This document shows, one piece after another, positions 8,686-16,460 of a stretch of DNA of 64,000 nucleotides. A program made the translations under genes and the position numbers. Each line of letters starts with the position of its first letter. Position 1 is the first letter of the stretch. The stretch is from Streptomyces litmocidini. GTDB taxonomy: Bacteria; Actinomycetota; Actinomycetes; Streptomycetales; Streptomycetaceae. The DNA lies in the NCBI RefSeq assembly GCF_014649755.1, contig NZ_BMTQ01000012.1:62001-126000 (forward strand), written 5' to 3'. The notes beneath the pieces were generated by a model that saw nothing but the letters and a program-made list of their open reading frames with translations, searched no databases and had not been told where the DNA came from.

Positions 8686-9372
8686 TCAGCGTTCGAAGCG
8701 GTACCCCATGCCCGGTTCGGTGACGAAGTGCCGGGGGTGCGAGGGGTCGGTCTCCAGTTTGCGGCGGAGCTGCGCCATGTAGACCCGGAGGTAGTTGGTC
8801 TCCGTGCCGTACGAGGGTCCCCAGACCTCCTGGAGCAGCTGCTTCTGGCCGACGAGCCGGCCGGCGTTGCGGACGAGGACCTCCAGGAGGTGCCACTCGG
8901 TGGGGGTGAGCCGGACGTCGCGCCCGTCGCGGTGGACCTTCTTCGCGGCCAGGTCGACGGTGAAGCCCTCGGCCTCGACCACGGCGGCCCCGTCCTCGGT
9001 GCCGCCGACCGGCTCGGCGCGGCGCACGGCCGCGCGCAGCCGGGCGAGCAGCTCGTCCATGCCGAAGGGCTTGGTGACGTAGTCGTCGGCGCCCGCGTCG
9101 AGCGCCTCGACCTTCTCGTCGGAGGTCTGCCGGGCGGACAGGACCAGGACGGGCACCCGCGTCCAGCCGCGCAGGCCCTTGATCACGTCGACGCCGTCCA
9201 TGTCGGGCAGTCCGAGGTCGAGGACGACGACGTCGGGATGGCGTTCGGCGGCGAGCCGGAGGGCGGTGGCGCCGTCGGGCGCGGTGTCGACCTCGTACTT
9301 CCGCGCCTTCAGGTTGATCACCAGGGCGCGGACGATCTGCGGCTCGTCGTCGACCACGAGGACCCGGGTCAT
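8686..9372 (-). CDS. kdpE: KdpE response regulator (OmpR family)
   Basis: This 228-residue DNA-binding response regulator belongs to the potassium-limitation two-component system. The receiver domain has the acidic pair Asp8/Asp9, phosphoacceptor Asp52 (VVVLDLGLP) and Lys101; a winged-helix output domain follows (about 130-225, WHLLEVLVRNAG, TNYLRVYMAQLRRKLE). I use the second ATG at 9372 (MTRVLVVDDEP), as in KdpE proteins; the ATG at 9396 has no ribosome site. It lies 101 bases downstream of kdpD. No kdpFABC pump genes are in the window, so its targets must be elsewhere. Confidence 0.88.
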   Translation of the reverse strand: MTRVLVVDDEPQIVRALVINLKARKYEVDTAPDGATALRLAAERHPDVVVLDLGLPDMDGVDVIKGLRGWTRVPVLVLSARQTSDEKVEALDAGADDYVTKPFGMDELLARLRAAVRRAEPVGGTEDGAAVVEAEGFTVDLAAKKVHRDGRDVRLTPTEWHLLEVLVRNAGRLVGQKQLLQEVWGPSYGTETNYLRVYMAQLRRKLETDPSHPRHFVTEPGMGYRFER

Positions 9373-9473
9373 GGAGGGGCCTGCCTTCTTCTTCATGTCG
9401 GTGGATACGGAGGGGATACGGGCGCGGGACCGGCGACCGGGCCGGGTCGCGGGCCCGGCGGCGCGGACGCGGG

Positions 9474-12020
9474 TCAGGTCACGGCGTGGTCCGGGAGGCC
9501 GGCGGCCGGGGCCCGGGGCCCGCCCGGCGCGGCCCGCAGGGTGAGCACCATGGTGAGGCCGCCGCCGGGGGTGTCCTCGGCACCGAGCGTTCCGCCCATG
9601 GCCTCGACGAAGCCGCGGGCGACCGCGAGGCCGAGGCCGACGCCGGAGCCGCGCGGGGCGTCACCGAGGCGCTGGAAGGGCTCGAAGATGCCGTCCTTGG
9701 CCTCGTCGGGGACGCCGGGGCCGCGGTCCACGACCCGCAGCTCGACCCGGTCGCCCAGGGCGCTGGCGGCGACGGCGACGGGCACGTCCTCGGGGCTGTA
9801 CTTCACGGCGTTCTCCACGATGTTGGCGACGGCCCGCTCCAGGAGGCCCTTGTCGACCTCGACCATGGGCAGGGTCTCGGGGATGTCGAGTTCGGCGCTG
9901 CCGTCCGGCACTCCCCCGAGGGCCATGGGGACGACCTCGTCGAGGTCGACGGCGTGGATCAGGGGGGTGACGGTGCCGGTCCGGAGGCGGGACATGTCGA
10001 GGAGGTTGCCCACCAGGTGGTCGAGGCGGTCGGCGCCGGCCTCGATGCCCTCCAGGAGCTCGGCCCGGTCCTGCTCGGACCATTCGACGTCGTCGGAGCG
10101 GAGGGAGGAGACGGAGGCCTTGATGCTCGCGAGCGGGGTCCGCAGGTCGTGGCTGACGGCGGCGAGCAGGGAGGTGCGGATCTTGTTGCCCTCGGCCAGT
10201 TTCCGGGCCTCCTCGGCCTCGCCGACGAGCCGCTGCCGGTCGAGGACGACCGCGGCCTGGGCGGCGAAGGCGCCGAGCACCCGCCGGTCCTCGGCCGGCA
10301 GCACCCGGCCGGTCAGGGCGAGCGACAGGTGGTCGCCGACGGGCATGTCCACGTCCGCGTCCTCCGGCCGGGCCGCGGGGTGGGGACCGACGCTCGCCGC
10401 CCGGGTCCACGGCTCGACCTCGTCCGCGCGCTCCAGGAGGGCCACCGACTCCATGGAGAAGGTCTCGCGGACCCGTTCCAGGAGGGCGTCCAGGCTCGTC
10501 TCGCCGCGCAGCACGCTGCCGGCCAGGTAGGAGAGGACCTCGGACTCGGCGCGCAGCCGGGCGGCCTGGTGGGTGCGCCGGGCGGCCAGGTCCACCACGG
10601 AGGCGACCGACATCGCGACGCCGAAGAAGACGGCGATGGCGACGATGTTGAGGGGGTCGGCGATGGTCAGGCGGTGGACCGGCGGGGTGAAGAACCAGTT
10701 GAGGAGGAGGGAGCCGGCGGCGGCCGAGGCGAGCGCCGGCAGGAATCCACCGAGCAGCGCGGCGGTCACGGTCAGGGCGAGGAAGAGCAGCATGTCGTTG
10801 GCGAGCCCGAGGTCCGCGTCGACGTGCGTGAGGAGCAGGGCCAGGGCGACCGGGCCCGCGACGCCGACGAGCCAGCCGCCGAGGATCCGGGAGCGGCCGA
10901 GGCGGGCTCCGCGCGCGACGGGCAGGCCCCGGCCCTTGGCGACCTCGTCGTGGGTGACGATGTGGACGTCGAGGTCGGGGCCGGAGTCGCGGGCCACGGT
11001 CTGGCCGACGCCGGGGCCGAGCACGTACTGCCAGGTCCGGCGGCGGCTGGAGCCGAGCACGATCTGGGTGGCGTTGACCCCGCGGGCGAATTCCAGGAGC
11101 GCCGAGGGGATGTCGTCGCCGATGACGTGGTGGAACGTTCCGCCGAGGTCCTCGACGAGGGTGCGCTGGACGGCCAGCTCCTTCGGGGAGGCGGCGGTGA
11201 GGCCGTCGCTGCGGGCGATGTAGACGGCGAGGACCTCGCCGCCGGCGCCCTTCTCGGCGAGCCGGGTGGCGCGCCGTATGAGGGTGCGGCCCTCGGGGCC
11301 GCCGGTCAGACCGACGACGATGCGCTCCCGGGCCTGCCAGGTGGAGCGGATGCCGTGCTCGCCCCTGTACTGCCGGAGGTACTCGTCGACCCGGTCGGCG
11401 GTCCAGAGCAGGGCCAGCTCGCGCAGGGCCGTGAGGTTGCCGGGGCGAAAGTAGTTGGAGAGGGCCGCGTCGACCTTGTCCGAGGTGTAGACGTTGCCGT
11501 GGGCCATCCGCCGTCGCAGCGCCTTCGGGTCCATGTCGACCAGCTCGATCTGGTCGGCCCGGCGCACCACCTCGTCGGGGACGGTCTCCCGCTGCCGCAC
11601 CCCGGTGATCGCCTCGACGACGTCGCCGAGGGACTCCAGGTGCTGGATGTTGACGGTCGACACGACGTCGATGCCGGCGGCGAGGAGTTCGGCGACGTCC
11701 TGCCACCGCTTGGGATTGCGGGAGCCCGGCACGTTCGTGTGGGCGAGTTCGTCGACGAGGGCGACCGCGGGACGGCGGGCGAGGACGGCGTCGACGTCCA
11801 TCTCCGTGAGGGCCGCCCCCCGGTGCTCCAGGGCGCGGCGCGGGACCACCTCCAGGCCGTGCAGCATGGCCTCCGTGCGCGGCCGCCCGTGGTGCTCCAC
11901 GAACGCCACCACGCAGTCCGTGCCGCGCTCCACCCGGCGGCGGCCCTCGGCGAGCATCGCGTAGGTCTTGCCGACGCCCGGCGCAGCGCCGAGGTAGATC
12001 CGAAGCTTGCCGCGTCCCAT
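9474..12020 (-). CDS. kdpD: KdpD sensor histidine kinase
   Basis: This 848-residue membrane sensor kinase pairs with KdpE. Order: N-terminal KdpD domain with Walker A GAAPGVGKT (11-19), which binds nucleotide; a universal-stress-protein domain (about 230-350); four membrane helices of the DUF4118 type (about 380-475); a GAF-like region; HisKA with SHDLRTPL (His near residue 624); and a HATPase with ENAVKYSPED and GLGLAVARG. All motifs are intact. The start at 12020 (MGRGKLRIYL) is the conventional one; the open frame upstream crosses a terminator hairpin. KdpD senses low potassium or osmotic stress. Confidence 0.92.
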   Translation of the reverse strand: MGRGKLRIYLGAAPGVGKTYAMLAEGRRRVERGTDCVVAFVEHHGRPRTEAMLHGLEVVPRRALEHRGAALTEMDVDAVLARRPAVALVDELAHTNVPGSRNPKRWQDVAELLAAGIDVVSTVNIQHLESLGDVVEAITGVRQRETVPDEVVRRADQIELVDMDPKALRRRMAHGNVYTSDKVDAALSNYFRPGNLTALRELALLWTADRVDEYLRQYRGEHGIRSTWQARERIVVGLTGGPEGRTLIRRATRLAEKGAGGEVLAVYIARSDGLTAASPKELAVQRTLVEDLGGTFHHVIGDDIPSALLEFARGVNATQIVLGSSRRRTWQYVLGPGVGQTVARDSGPDLDVHIVTHDEVAKGRGLPVARGARLGRSRILGGWLVGVAGPVALALLLTHVDADLGLANDMLLFLALTVTAALLGGFLPALASAAAGSLLLNWFFTPPVHRLTIADPLNIVAIAVFFGVAMSVASVVDLAARRTHQAARLRAESEVLSYLAGSVLRGETSLDALLERVRETFSMESVALLERADEVEPWTRAASVGPHPAARPEDADVDMPVGDHLSLALTGRVLPAEDRRVLGAFAAQAAVVLDRQRLVGEAEEARKLAEGNKIRTSLLAAVSHDLRTPLASIKASVSSLRSDDVEWSEQDRAELLEGIEAGADRLDHLVGNLLDMSRLRTGTVTPLIHAVDLDEVVPMALGGVPDGSAELDIPETLPMVEVDKGLLERAVANIVENAVKYSPEDVPVAVAASALGDRVELRVVDRGPGVPDEAKDGIFEPFQRLGDAPRGSGVGLGLAVARGFVEAMGGTLGAEDTPGGGLTMVLTLRAAPGGPRAPAAGLPDHAVT

Positions 12021-12154
12021 GGCTCGACCATACGTCCAGCCAATCGGACATTCGGTGCGCGGGGAGATGCCTCGGGCGGTATTGACGTGATCCTGATGTG
12101 GCCGGCCGGCGGCCCGCCCCGCCGTCGGCGGTGTGCCGGGGCGGAGGACGGAAC

Positions 12155-12205
12155 GGCCGGTGGGTCGCTTCCCGTACGAGGCGTACGGGAAGCGACCCAC
12201 CGGCC
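12155..12205 (-). terminator. 24-bp perfect hairpin, terminator of the dut/DUF3710 transcript
   Basis: Arms 12155-12178 and 12182-12205 are perfectly complementary around a 3-base loop (AGG). It follows the DUF3710 stop by about 85 bases and precedes kdpD, so it should stop transcription from the dut operon. Such a long perfect stem is unusual for a Streptomyces terminator. Confidence 0.8.
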
Positions 12206-12249
12206 TCTGCCGCACGTCAGCGGAGCCCGGGGCCCGGCGGGGCCCGCCC

Positions 12250-12300
12250 GGGGCTCAGCGGAACCCGGGGCTCAGCGGATCTCGGGGCTCAGCGGATCTC
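12250..12300. repeat. Three tandem 18-bp copies of the DUF3710 gene end
   Basis: The unit GGGGCTCAGCGGATCTC, with small changes, is repeated about three times. The innermost copy encodes the last codons and stop of the DUF3710 gene (GAG ATC CGC TGA on the minus strand); the others extend past the stop. This is a local tandem expansion at a gene end. Confidence 0.6.
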
Positions 12301-13047
12301 GGAGATCTCCGGACCGCGCTGGAGCTGGCCCATGCCGCCGGAGAAGCGGGAGCCCTCCTGCTCCTCCTGCTGCACGCCGTCCGGCACCATCTGCGCGTCG
12401 TTCGGCAGCTTGAGGACGATCGGGTCGCGCGGGGCCATCGGGCCGTCGCCGCGGACGACCACGGTGTCCCGGACGATCTGCTCCAGGAGGCCGGCGGCCT
12501 CGGGCTGGACCGCGCCCTGCCCGGAGATCACTCCGCGCAGGAACCAGCGGGGTCCGTCGACGCCCACGAAGCGGACCAGCTGCACGCCGCGGTTGCCGTC
12601 CGGCAGCTGCACCGGGACCTGGGCCCGCAGCTCCCAGCCGAGCGGGCCCTCGACCTCGTCGATGGCACCGCCCTGCTGGACGATGCCGGTGGCGATCTCG
12701 TCGCGGACCTCGCCCCAGATGCCCTCGTTCTTGGGGGCGGCGAAGGCCTGCAGCTGTACGGCGCTGTCGCGCAGGACGACGGTGGCCGCGACGATCGCGT
12801 CGCCCGCCACCTCGACCCGCAGTTCCATGCCCTCGACTCCGGGCACGAAGATCCCGCCGAGGTCCACGCGGCCCTCGTCGGGCTTGGCGACCTCAGAGAT
12901 GTCCCAGGGCCCGTCGGGCCGGGGCGCCGGCGGAAGGTTCACGCGGCGCGGCGCGGCCGCGTCCTCGTCCTCCACCGCGTCGACGACCTGCTCGGCCTCG
13001 CCCGCCGCGTCCTCGGCGGCACCGCTCTTCTTGCGACGTCCGAACAC
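12289..13047 (-). CDS. DUF3710 domain protein
   Basis: This 252-residue soluble protein is of unknown function and conserved in actinobacteria beside dut. The GTG start at 13047 (VFGRRKKSGAAED) has GGAAGGA upstream and lies one base after the dut stop, so it is coupled to dut. The N-terminus is acidic and disordered (about 1-35). The folded part, about 40-215, contains GPWDISEV, LGGIFVPGVEGMELR and RWFLRGVISG. The C-terminus is polar and encoded by a repeat-prone sequence. Nothing suggests catalysis; coupling with dut hints at nucleotide or DNA metabolism, as an inference only. Confidence 0.85.
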   Translation of the reverse strand: MFGRRKKSGAAEDAAGEAEQVVDAVEDEDAAAPRRVNLPPAPRPDGPWDISEVAKPDEGRVDLGGIFVPGVEGMELRVEVAGDAIVAATVVLRDSAVQLQAFAAPKNEGIWGEVRDEIATGIVQQGGAIDEVEGPLGWELRAQVPVQLPDGNRGVQLVRFVGVDGPRWFLRGVISGQGAVQPEAAGLLEQIVRDTVVVRGDGPMAPRDPIVLKLPNDAQMVPDGVQQEEQEGSRFSGGMGQLQRGPEISEIR

Positions 13048-13048
13048 G

Positions 13049-13561
13049 TCACTGTCCTTCCCGGTCGGATACGACCGAAGCGTATCGATTCCCACCCGTT
13101 GTGCCGTCCACGGCGGCATGGCCGCCGGTGGACCCGAAGCCCCCCTCGGCCCGCGCCGAACCGGGAAGCTCCGCCACCTCGTGGAAGCGGACCTTCTCGA
13201 CCTGCTGGACGACGAGTTGGGCAATCCGGTCGAACCGTTCGAACCGCACGTCCTCGCGCGGGTCGAGATTGACCACGATCACCTTGATCTCTCCACGGTA
13301 CCCGGCATCGACCGTCCCGGGGGCATTCACGAGCGCCACTCCGCAGCGGGCGGCGAGACCGGAGCGCGGGTGCACGAAGGCCGCGTACCCGTCCGGCAGG
13401 GCGATGGAGACTCCGGTGGGCAGCACGGCGCGCTCCCCGGGGGCCAGCACGACGGCCTCGGTGGTCACGAGGTCGGCACCGGCGTCGCCGGGATGCCCGT
13501 AGGCCGGGATCGGCACGTCCGGGTCCACTCGCCGGATCAGTACGTCGACAGGGTTGCGCAT
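13049..13561 (-). CDS. dut: dUTP diphosphatase (dUTPase)
   Basis: This 170-residue trimeric dUTPase hydrolyses dUTP to dUMP and pyrophosphate, keeping uracil out of DNA and feeding dTMP synthesis. The five motifs are in order: PGDAGADL, PRSGLAAR, GTVDAGYRGEI (catalytic Asp), RIAQLVVQ and GGFGSTG. The ATG at 13561 overlaps the stop of the thioesterase gene (TGATG), and the DUF3710 gene begins one base after the dut stop. The three genes therefore form one coupled operon ending at the 12155-12205 hairpin. Confidence 0.95.
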   Translation of the reverse strand: MRNPVDVLIRRVDPDVPIPAYGHPGDAGADLVTTEAVVLAPGERAVLPTGVSIALPDGYAAFVHPRSGLAARCGVALVNAPGTVDAGYRGEIKVIVVNLDPREDVRFERFDRIAQLVVQQVEKVRFHEVAELPGSARAEGGFGSTGGHAAVDGTTGGNRYASVVSDREGQ

Positions 13562-14145
13562 CAGGGGTTCACCTCGAAGGCGCGGGCGCGCCGGACCTGG
13601 TCGGGGTCGGACATGGCGGCCCGGATCTCCTCCGGGCGGCCGTTGTCGATGAAGTGGTCGACCTTGACCTCGATGAAGAGGGCGTCGGCGCGGACGGCGA
13701 CGGGACCCTCGGGCCCGCCGATCCGTCCGACGGCGGTCGAGTAGATCTTGCGGCCGTGCACGGCGGTGACGGCGGCCTCCAGGTGGAGCACGGTGCCGAC
13801 CGGGACGGGCCGGGCGAAGTCGGTCTCCAGGCGTCCGGTCACGGCGATGACCCGCAGCAGCCAGTTCAGGGAGCCGAGGGTCTCGTCGAGCGCGGTGGCG
13901 AGGACGCCGCCGTGCGCGAGGCCGGGGGCGCCCTGGTGGTCGGGGGTCACCGTGAACTCGGCGGTGACGGTCACGCCCTCGCCCGCGCGCGCTTCCAGGT
14001 GGAGGCCGTGGGGCTGCCCGCCGCCGCACCCGAAGCAGTGCTCGTAGTGTGCGCCGAGCAGCTCCCCGGGAGCCGGCGCGTCCGGGTGGCGTACCGGCGG
14101 TATGGCGTCGGCCGGCGGGGTGAGGGCGGCAGATGTTGCAGTCAC
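13561..14145 (-). CDS. PaaI-like hotdog thioesterase
   Basis: This 194-residue single hotdog-fold protein starts at GTG 14145. It contains GAHYEHCFGCG near the N-terminus and the hotdog motif GLAHGGVLATALDETLG, where the HGG turn and the acidic residue form the acyl-CoA thioesterase site; a beta sheet ends with ALFIEVKVDHF. Members hydrolyse aromatic or short-chain acyl-CoA; the substrate here is not predictable. It is the first gene of the dut operon and is divergent from the DUF3093 gene across a 58-base promoter gap. Confidence 0.8.
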   Translation of the reverse strand: MTATSAALTPPADAIPPVRHPDAPAPGELLGAHYEHCFGCGGGQPHGLHLEARAGEGVTVTAEFTVTPDHQGAPGLAHGGVLATALDETLGSLNWLLRVIAVTGRLETDFARPVPVGTVLHLEAAVTAVHGRKIYSTAVGRIGGPEGPVAVRADALFIEVKVDHFIDNGRPEEIRAAMSDPDQVRRARAFEVNP

Positions 14146-14203
14146 AGCCGCAGACCTTACCCGCGCGGATGGCCGCAGGTCGCGCCGTGGCAGGCTTGGA
14201 CGC

Positions 14204-14695
14204 ATGCAGCCTTCCGCACCGTCCCCGGACCCCTCCCCCGCGTCCTCCGCCGCGCCGCGCTTCGACGAGCGGCTGACGGCGCCCCGGTCGTGGTGGGTGA
14301 TCGTGGGTCTGATCGGCCTCTCCGGCGCCCTGATCATGTTCCCGCTGGGCACGGTCCCCATGCTGGGCGGCCTGATCGCGGCGGCGGTGGTCGCCGGGGT
14401 GGTGGTCTCCTCGTACGGCTCCGCCCGGATCCGGGTGGTGGCCGGTTCGCTGGTGGCGGGGGACGCCCGGATCCCGGTGACGGCGCTCGGGACGGCCGAG
14501 GCGCTCGACGCCGAGGAGGCGCGCGCCTGGCGCACTTACAAGGCGGACCCGCGCGCCTTCATGCTGATGCGCAGCTACGTGCCGGGGGCGGTACGGGTCG
14601 AGGTGACCGACCCGGCGGACCCGACGCCGTACGTGTACCTGTCCAGCCGCGAGCCGGAGGCGCTGGTCGCGGCCCTGGAGGCGGAGCGCGCCTGA
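14204..14695 (+). CDS. DUF3093 family membrane protein
   Basis: This 163-residue protein begins with a proline/serine-rich cytoplasmic tail, followed by two close hydrophobic helices (WWVIVGLIGLSGALIMF and MLGGLIAAAVVAGVVV) and a soluble PH-like domain (about 80-160: RIRVVAGSLVAGDARIPV, then YVYLSSREPEALVAAL). Bacterial PH-like domains usually act in protein scaffolding at the membrane. The gene is divergent from the dut operon and convergent with the next gene, an order conserved in actinobacteria. Confidence 0.85.
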   Translation: MQPSAPSPDPSPASSAAPRFDERLTAPRSWWVIVGLIGLSGALIMFPLGTVPMLGGLIAAAVVAGVVVSSYGSARIRVVAGSLVAGDARIPVTALGTAEALDAEEARAWRTYKADPRAFMLMRSYVPGAVRVEVTDPADPTPYVYLSSREPEALVAALEAERA

Positions 14696-14713
14696 TCCGG
14701 CGCGCCCGCCGGG

Positions 14714-15757
14714 TCAGAAGCCCAGCTCCTTGGGGTTCTCGGGCTGCTCCAGCGGGGGAAGGTCCCGGAGGGCGTCCCAGGGGACCTGGCGGGCGCGGAG
14801 GTCCTTGCGGATGTGCCCGGCGAGTCTCCTGGTGTCGCGGCGGTTCATGACGGCGCCGACGGCGGCGCCCACCATGAAGGGCATGAGGTTCGGCAGGTTG
14901 CGCACCATGCGCTTCGTGATCTGCTGGCGCAGTTCGCGCTTGAGCTGACCGCCGAGTGCCGCGTTCATCGTGGTGGGCTTGGTGGGGTCGATGCCCCTCT
15001 CCTCGGCCCAGGAGGTCAGATAGGCCGCCGAGCGCTGCGCGAGCCGGCCGGGGGGCCGCAGTCCGTAGACCTCGTGCAGTTCGGCGATGAGTTTGAGCTC
15101 CACGGCGGCGACGCCGGTGATCTCGGCCGCCAGCTCGGCCGGCAGGGCCGGGGGTACGGGGAGCATGGCGGCGGCGCCGACGCCGGCGCCCACGGTCGAG
15201 CTCGCGTTCGCCGCGCCGGCGACGAGTTTGTCGGCGAGCTCCTCGGGGCCGAGGCCGGGGAACTGCTTGCGCAGGGTCGCCAGGTCGCGGACGGGGATCC
15301 GCGGGGCGAGGTCGATCAGCCGGTCGGCCAGGTAGCCCAGGCCGGCCTTGGCGCCGTCTCCGCCGCGCTTCACGCCCTGCCGGACGCCCTGTGTGACGCC
15401 GCGCCGGACGGCGTCGATCCGGTCGGAGCCGATCCTGATCCGGTCGAGCCGGGCCCGCGCGGGATTGGCCAGCCGCCTGACGGCGCCGAGGCGTCCGCCC
15501 TGCCGGGCGTCGGCCGACGCGTCGCCCCGTCCCTCCGGCGGGGACGCCGGGTCCGTCTCGGCGACCTCGACGACCGCTTCGAGCGAGGCCGGGAGGCCTC
15601 GCCCGTCGTCACGTGCGCCGAGGGAGGGCAGGGAGGCGGTGCGCTCGGCTTCGGGGGCCTCGTGGGCGCCCTCCGCCGGGCCCGAGCCGCCCTTGTGCGT
15701 CTCCGGGCTCCCGGGGAGCCGCAGACGCCGCTTCCGGGACGGTGTGTCGCCTGCCAC
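14714..15757 (-). CDS. Conserved hypothetical protein with Gly/Ala-rich hydrophobic core
   Basis: This 347-residue protein opens with about 110 polar residues (Arg/Lys, then Glu/Pro/Ala rich), probably disordered. The folded part includes a hydrophobic Gly/Ala stretch (STVGAGVGAAAMLPVPPALP), helices with AAVELKLIAELHEVYG, and near the C-terminus MPFMVGAAVGAVMNRRDT, which may insert into or lie on the membrane. The plan resembles EcsC-like proteins, but I am not certain. It follows DUF4193 by 11 bases and is probably cotranscribed with it. Confidence 0.7.
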   Translation of the reverse strand: MAGDTPSRKRRLRLPGSPETHKGGSGPAEGAHEAPEAERTASLPSLGARDDGRGLPASLEAVVEVAETDPASPPEGRGDASADARQGGRLGAVRRLANPARARLDRIRIGSDRIDAVRRGVTQGVRQGVKRGGDGAKAGLGYLADRLIDLAPRIPVRDLATLRKQFPGLGPEELADKLVAGAANASSTVGAGVGAAAMLPVPPALPAELAAEITGVAAVELKLIAELHEVYGLRPPGRLAQRSAAYLTSWAEERGIDPTKPTTMNAALGGQLKRELRQQITKRMVRNLPNLMPFMVGAAVGAVMNRRDTRRLAGHIRKDLRARQVPWDALRDLPPLEQPENPKELGF

Positions 15758-15768
15758 GGCCGGGCGTC

Positions 15769-16065
15769 TCAGTCGCAGTCGCGGCAGATCGGCTGGCCGT
15801 TCTTCTCCCGCGCCAGCTGGCTGCGGTGGTGCACGAGGAAGCAGCTCATGCAGGTGAACTCGTCGGCCTGCTTGGGCAGGACCCGGACGGCCAGCTCCTC
15901 GTTCGAGAGGTCGGCGCCGGGAAGCTCCAGGCCTTCGGCGGCCTCGAACTCGTCGACGTCGACGGTCGAGGTCGACTTGTCGTTCCGGCGGGCCTTCAGT
16001 TCCTCAAGGCTGTCCGAGTCGACGTCGTCGTCGGTCTTGCGTGGGGTGTCGTAATCCGTTGCCAT
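15769..16065 (-). CDS. DUF4193 zinc-ribbon protein
   Basis: This 98-residue protein has an acidic N-terminal half (TDDDVDSDSLEELKARRN) and a C-terminal two-knuckle zinc ribbon, CMSC and CRDC, separated by a helix (FLVHHRSQLAREKNGQPI). The ATG at 16065 has GGGGGAGA upstream and matches the family start MATDYDTPR; the ATG at 16107 lacks a site. Abundant in actinobacteria with no proven function; the fold suggests contact with nucleic acid or RNA polymerase. Confidence 0.88.
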   Translation of the reverse strand: MATDYDTPRKTDDDVDSDSLEELKARRNDKSTSTVDVDEFEAAEGLELPGADLSNEELAVRVLPKQADEFTCMSCFLVHHRSQLAREKNGQPICRDCD

Positions 16066-16460
16066 GTCGCTCTCCCCCTCTGGGTGGTTGCGGTGTCTCC
16101 AGCGCACGTAACGCGTGAGAGGTCGGACTTGTGCCCGACCTGAGGCGGAGATTTTGCCTCACATCAAGGTCTGTTACTCAATCGACACCCGTCGCGCCCT
16201 CTCACGAGTGCTCGGTATCGGGTGGCGAAGCGGACCGTACACGGTCCTCGGGGCGGCCCTCGCAGGCGCCACCCCGTGTACTTCCCGTCATTCCGGTCCT
16301 CGGAAACCCGGACTTTTCCTGGTTTTCCGAGGGTTTTCCCGGTCACGGAGAGTGGAGGGCCGGGCACCCTCCCCTGTGATCGATCACACAGGAGCGTCTC
16401 AGGATCGGGGCTCCGGAATTCCGCGCAAAGCGAACGGAACCGGTCGGCTCCTGCAGTGTG
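16066..16460. other. Intergenic region with a 14-bp perfect palindrome at 16375-16388
   Basis: This is a 395-base gap between DUF4193 (promoter side) and the cutS end. It holds TGTGATCGATCACA at 16375-16388, which has CRP-like half-sites but only a 4-base centre. A G/C-rich stretch of CGGAAACCCGG-type repeats lies at 16290-16345. I see no open frame with a ribosome site. Confidence 0.4.

Noticed and set aside
13049..14029. N-terminally extended dut protein
   Set aside because: The extension is an out-of-frame reading of the thioesterase gene; dut proper starts at ATG 13561.
16375..16388. Canonical CRP operator
   Set aside because: The centre between the half-sites is four bases, not six, and no CRP target is adjacent.
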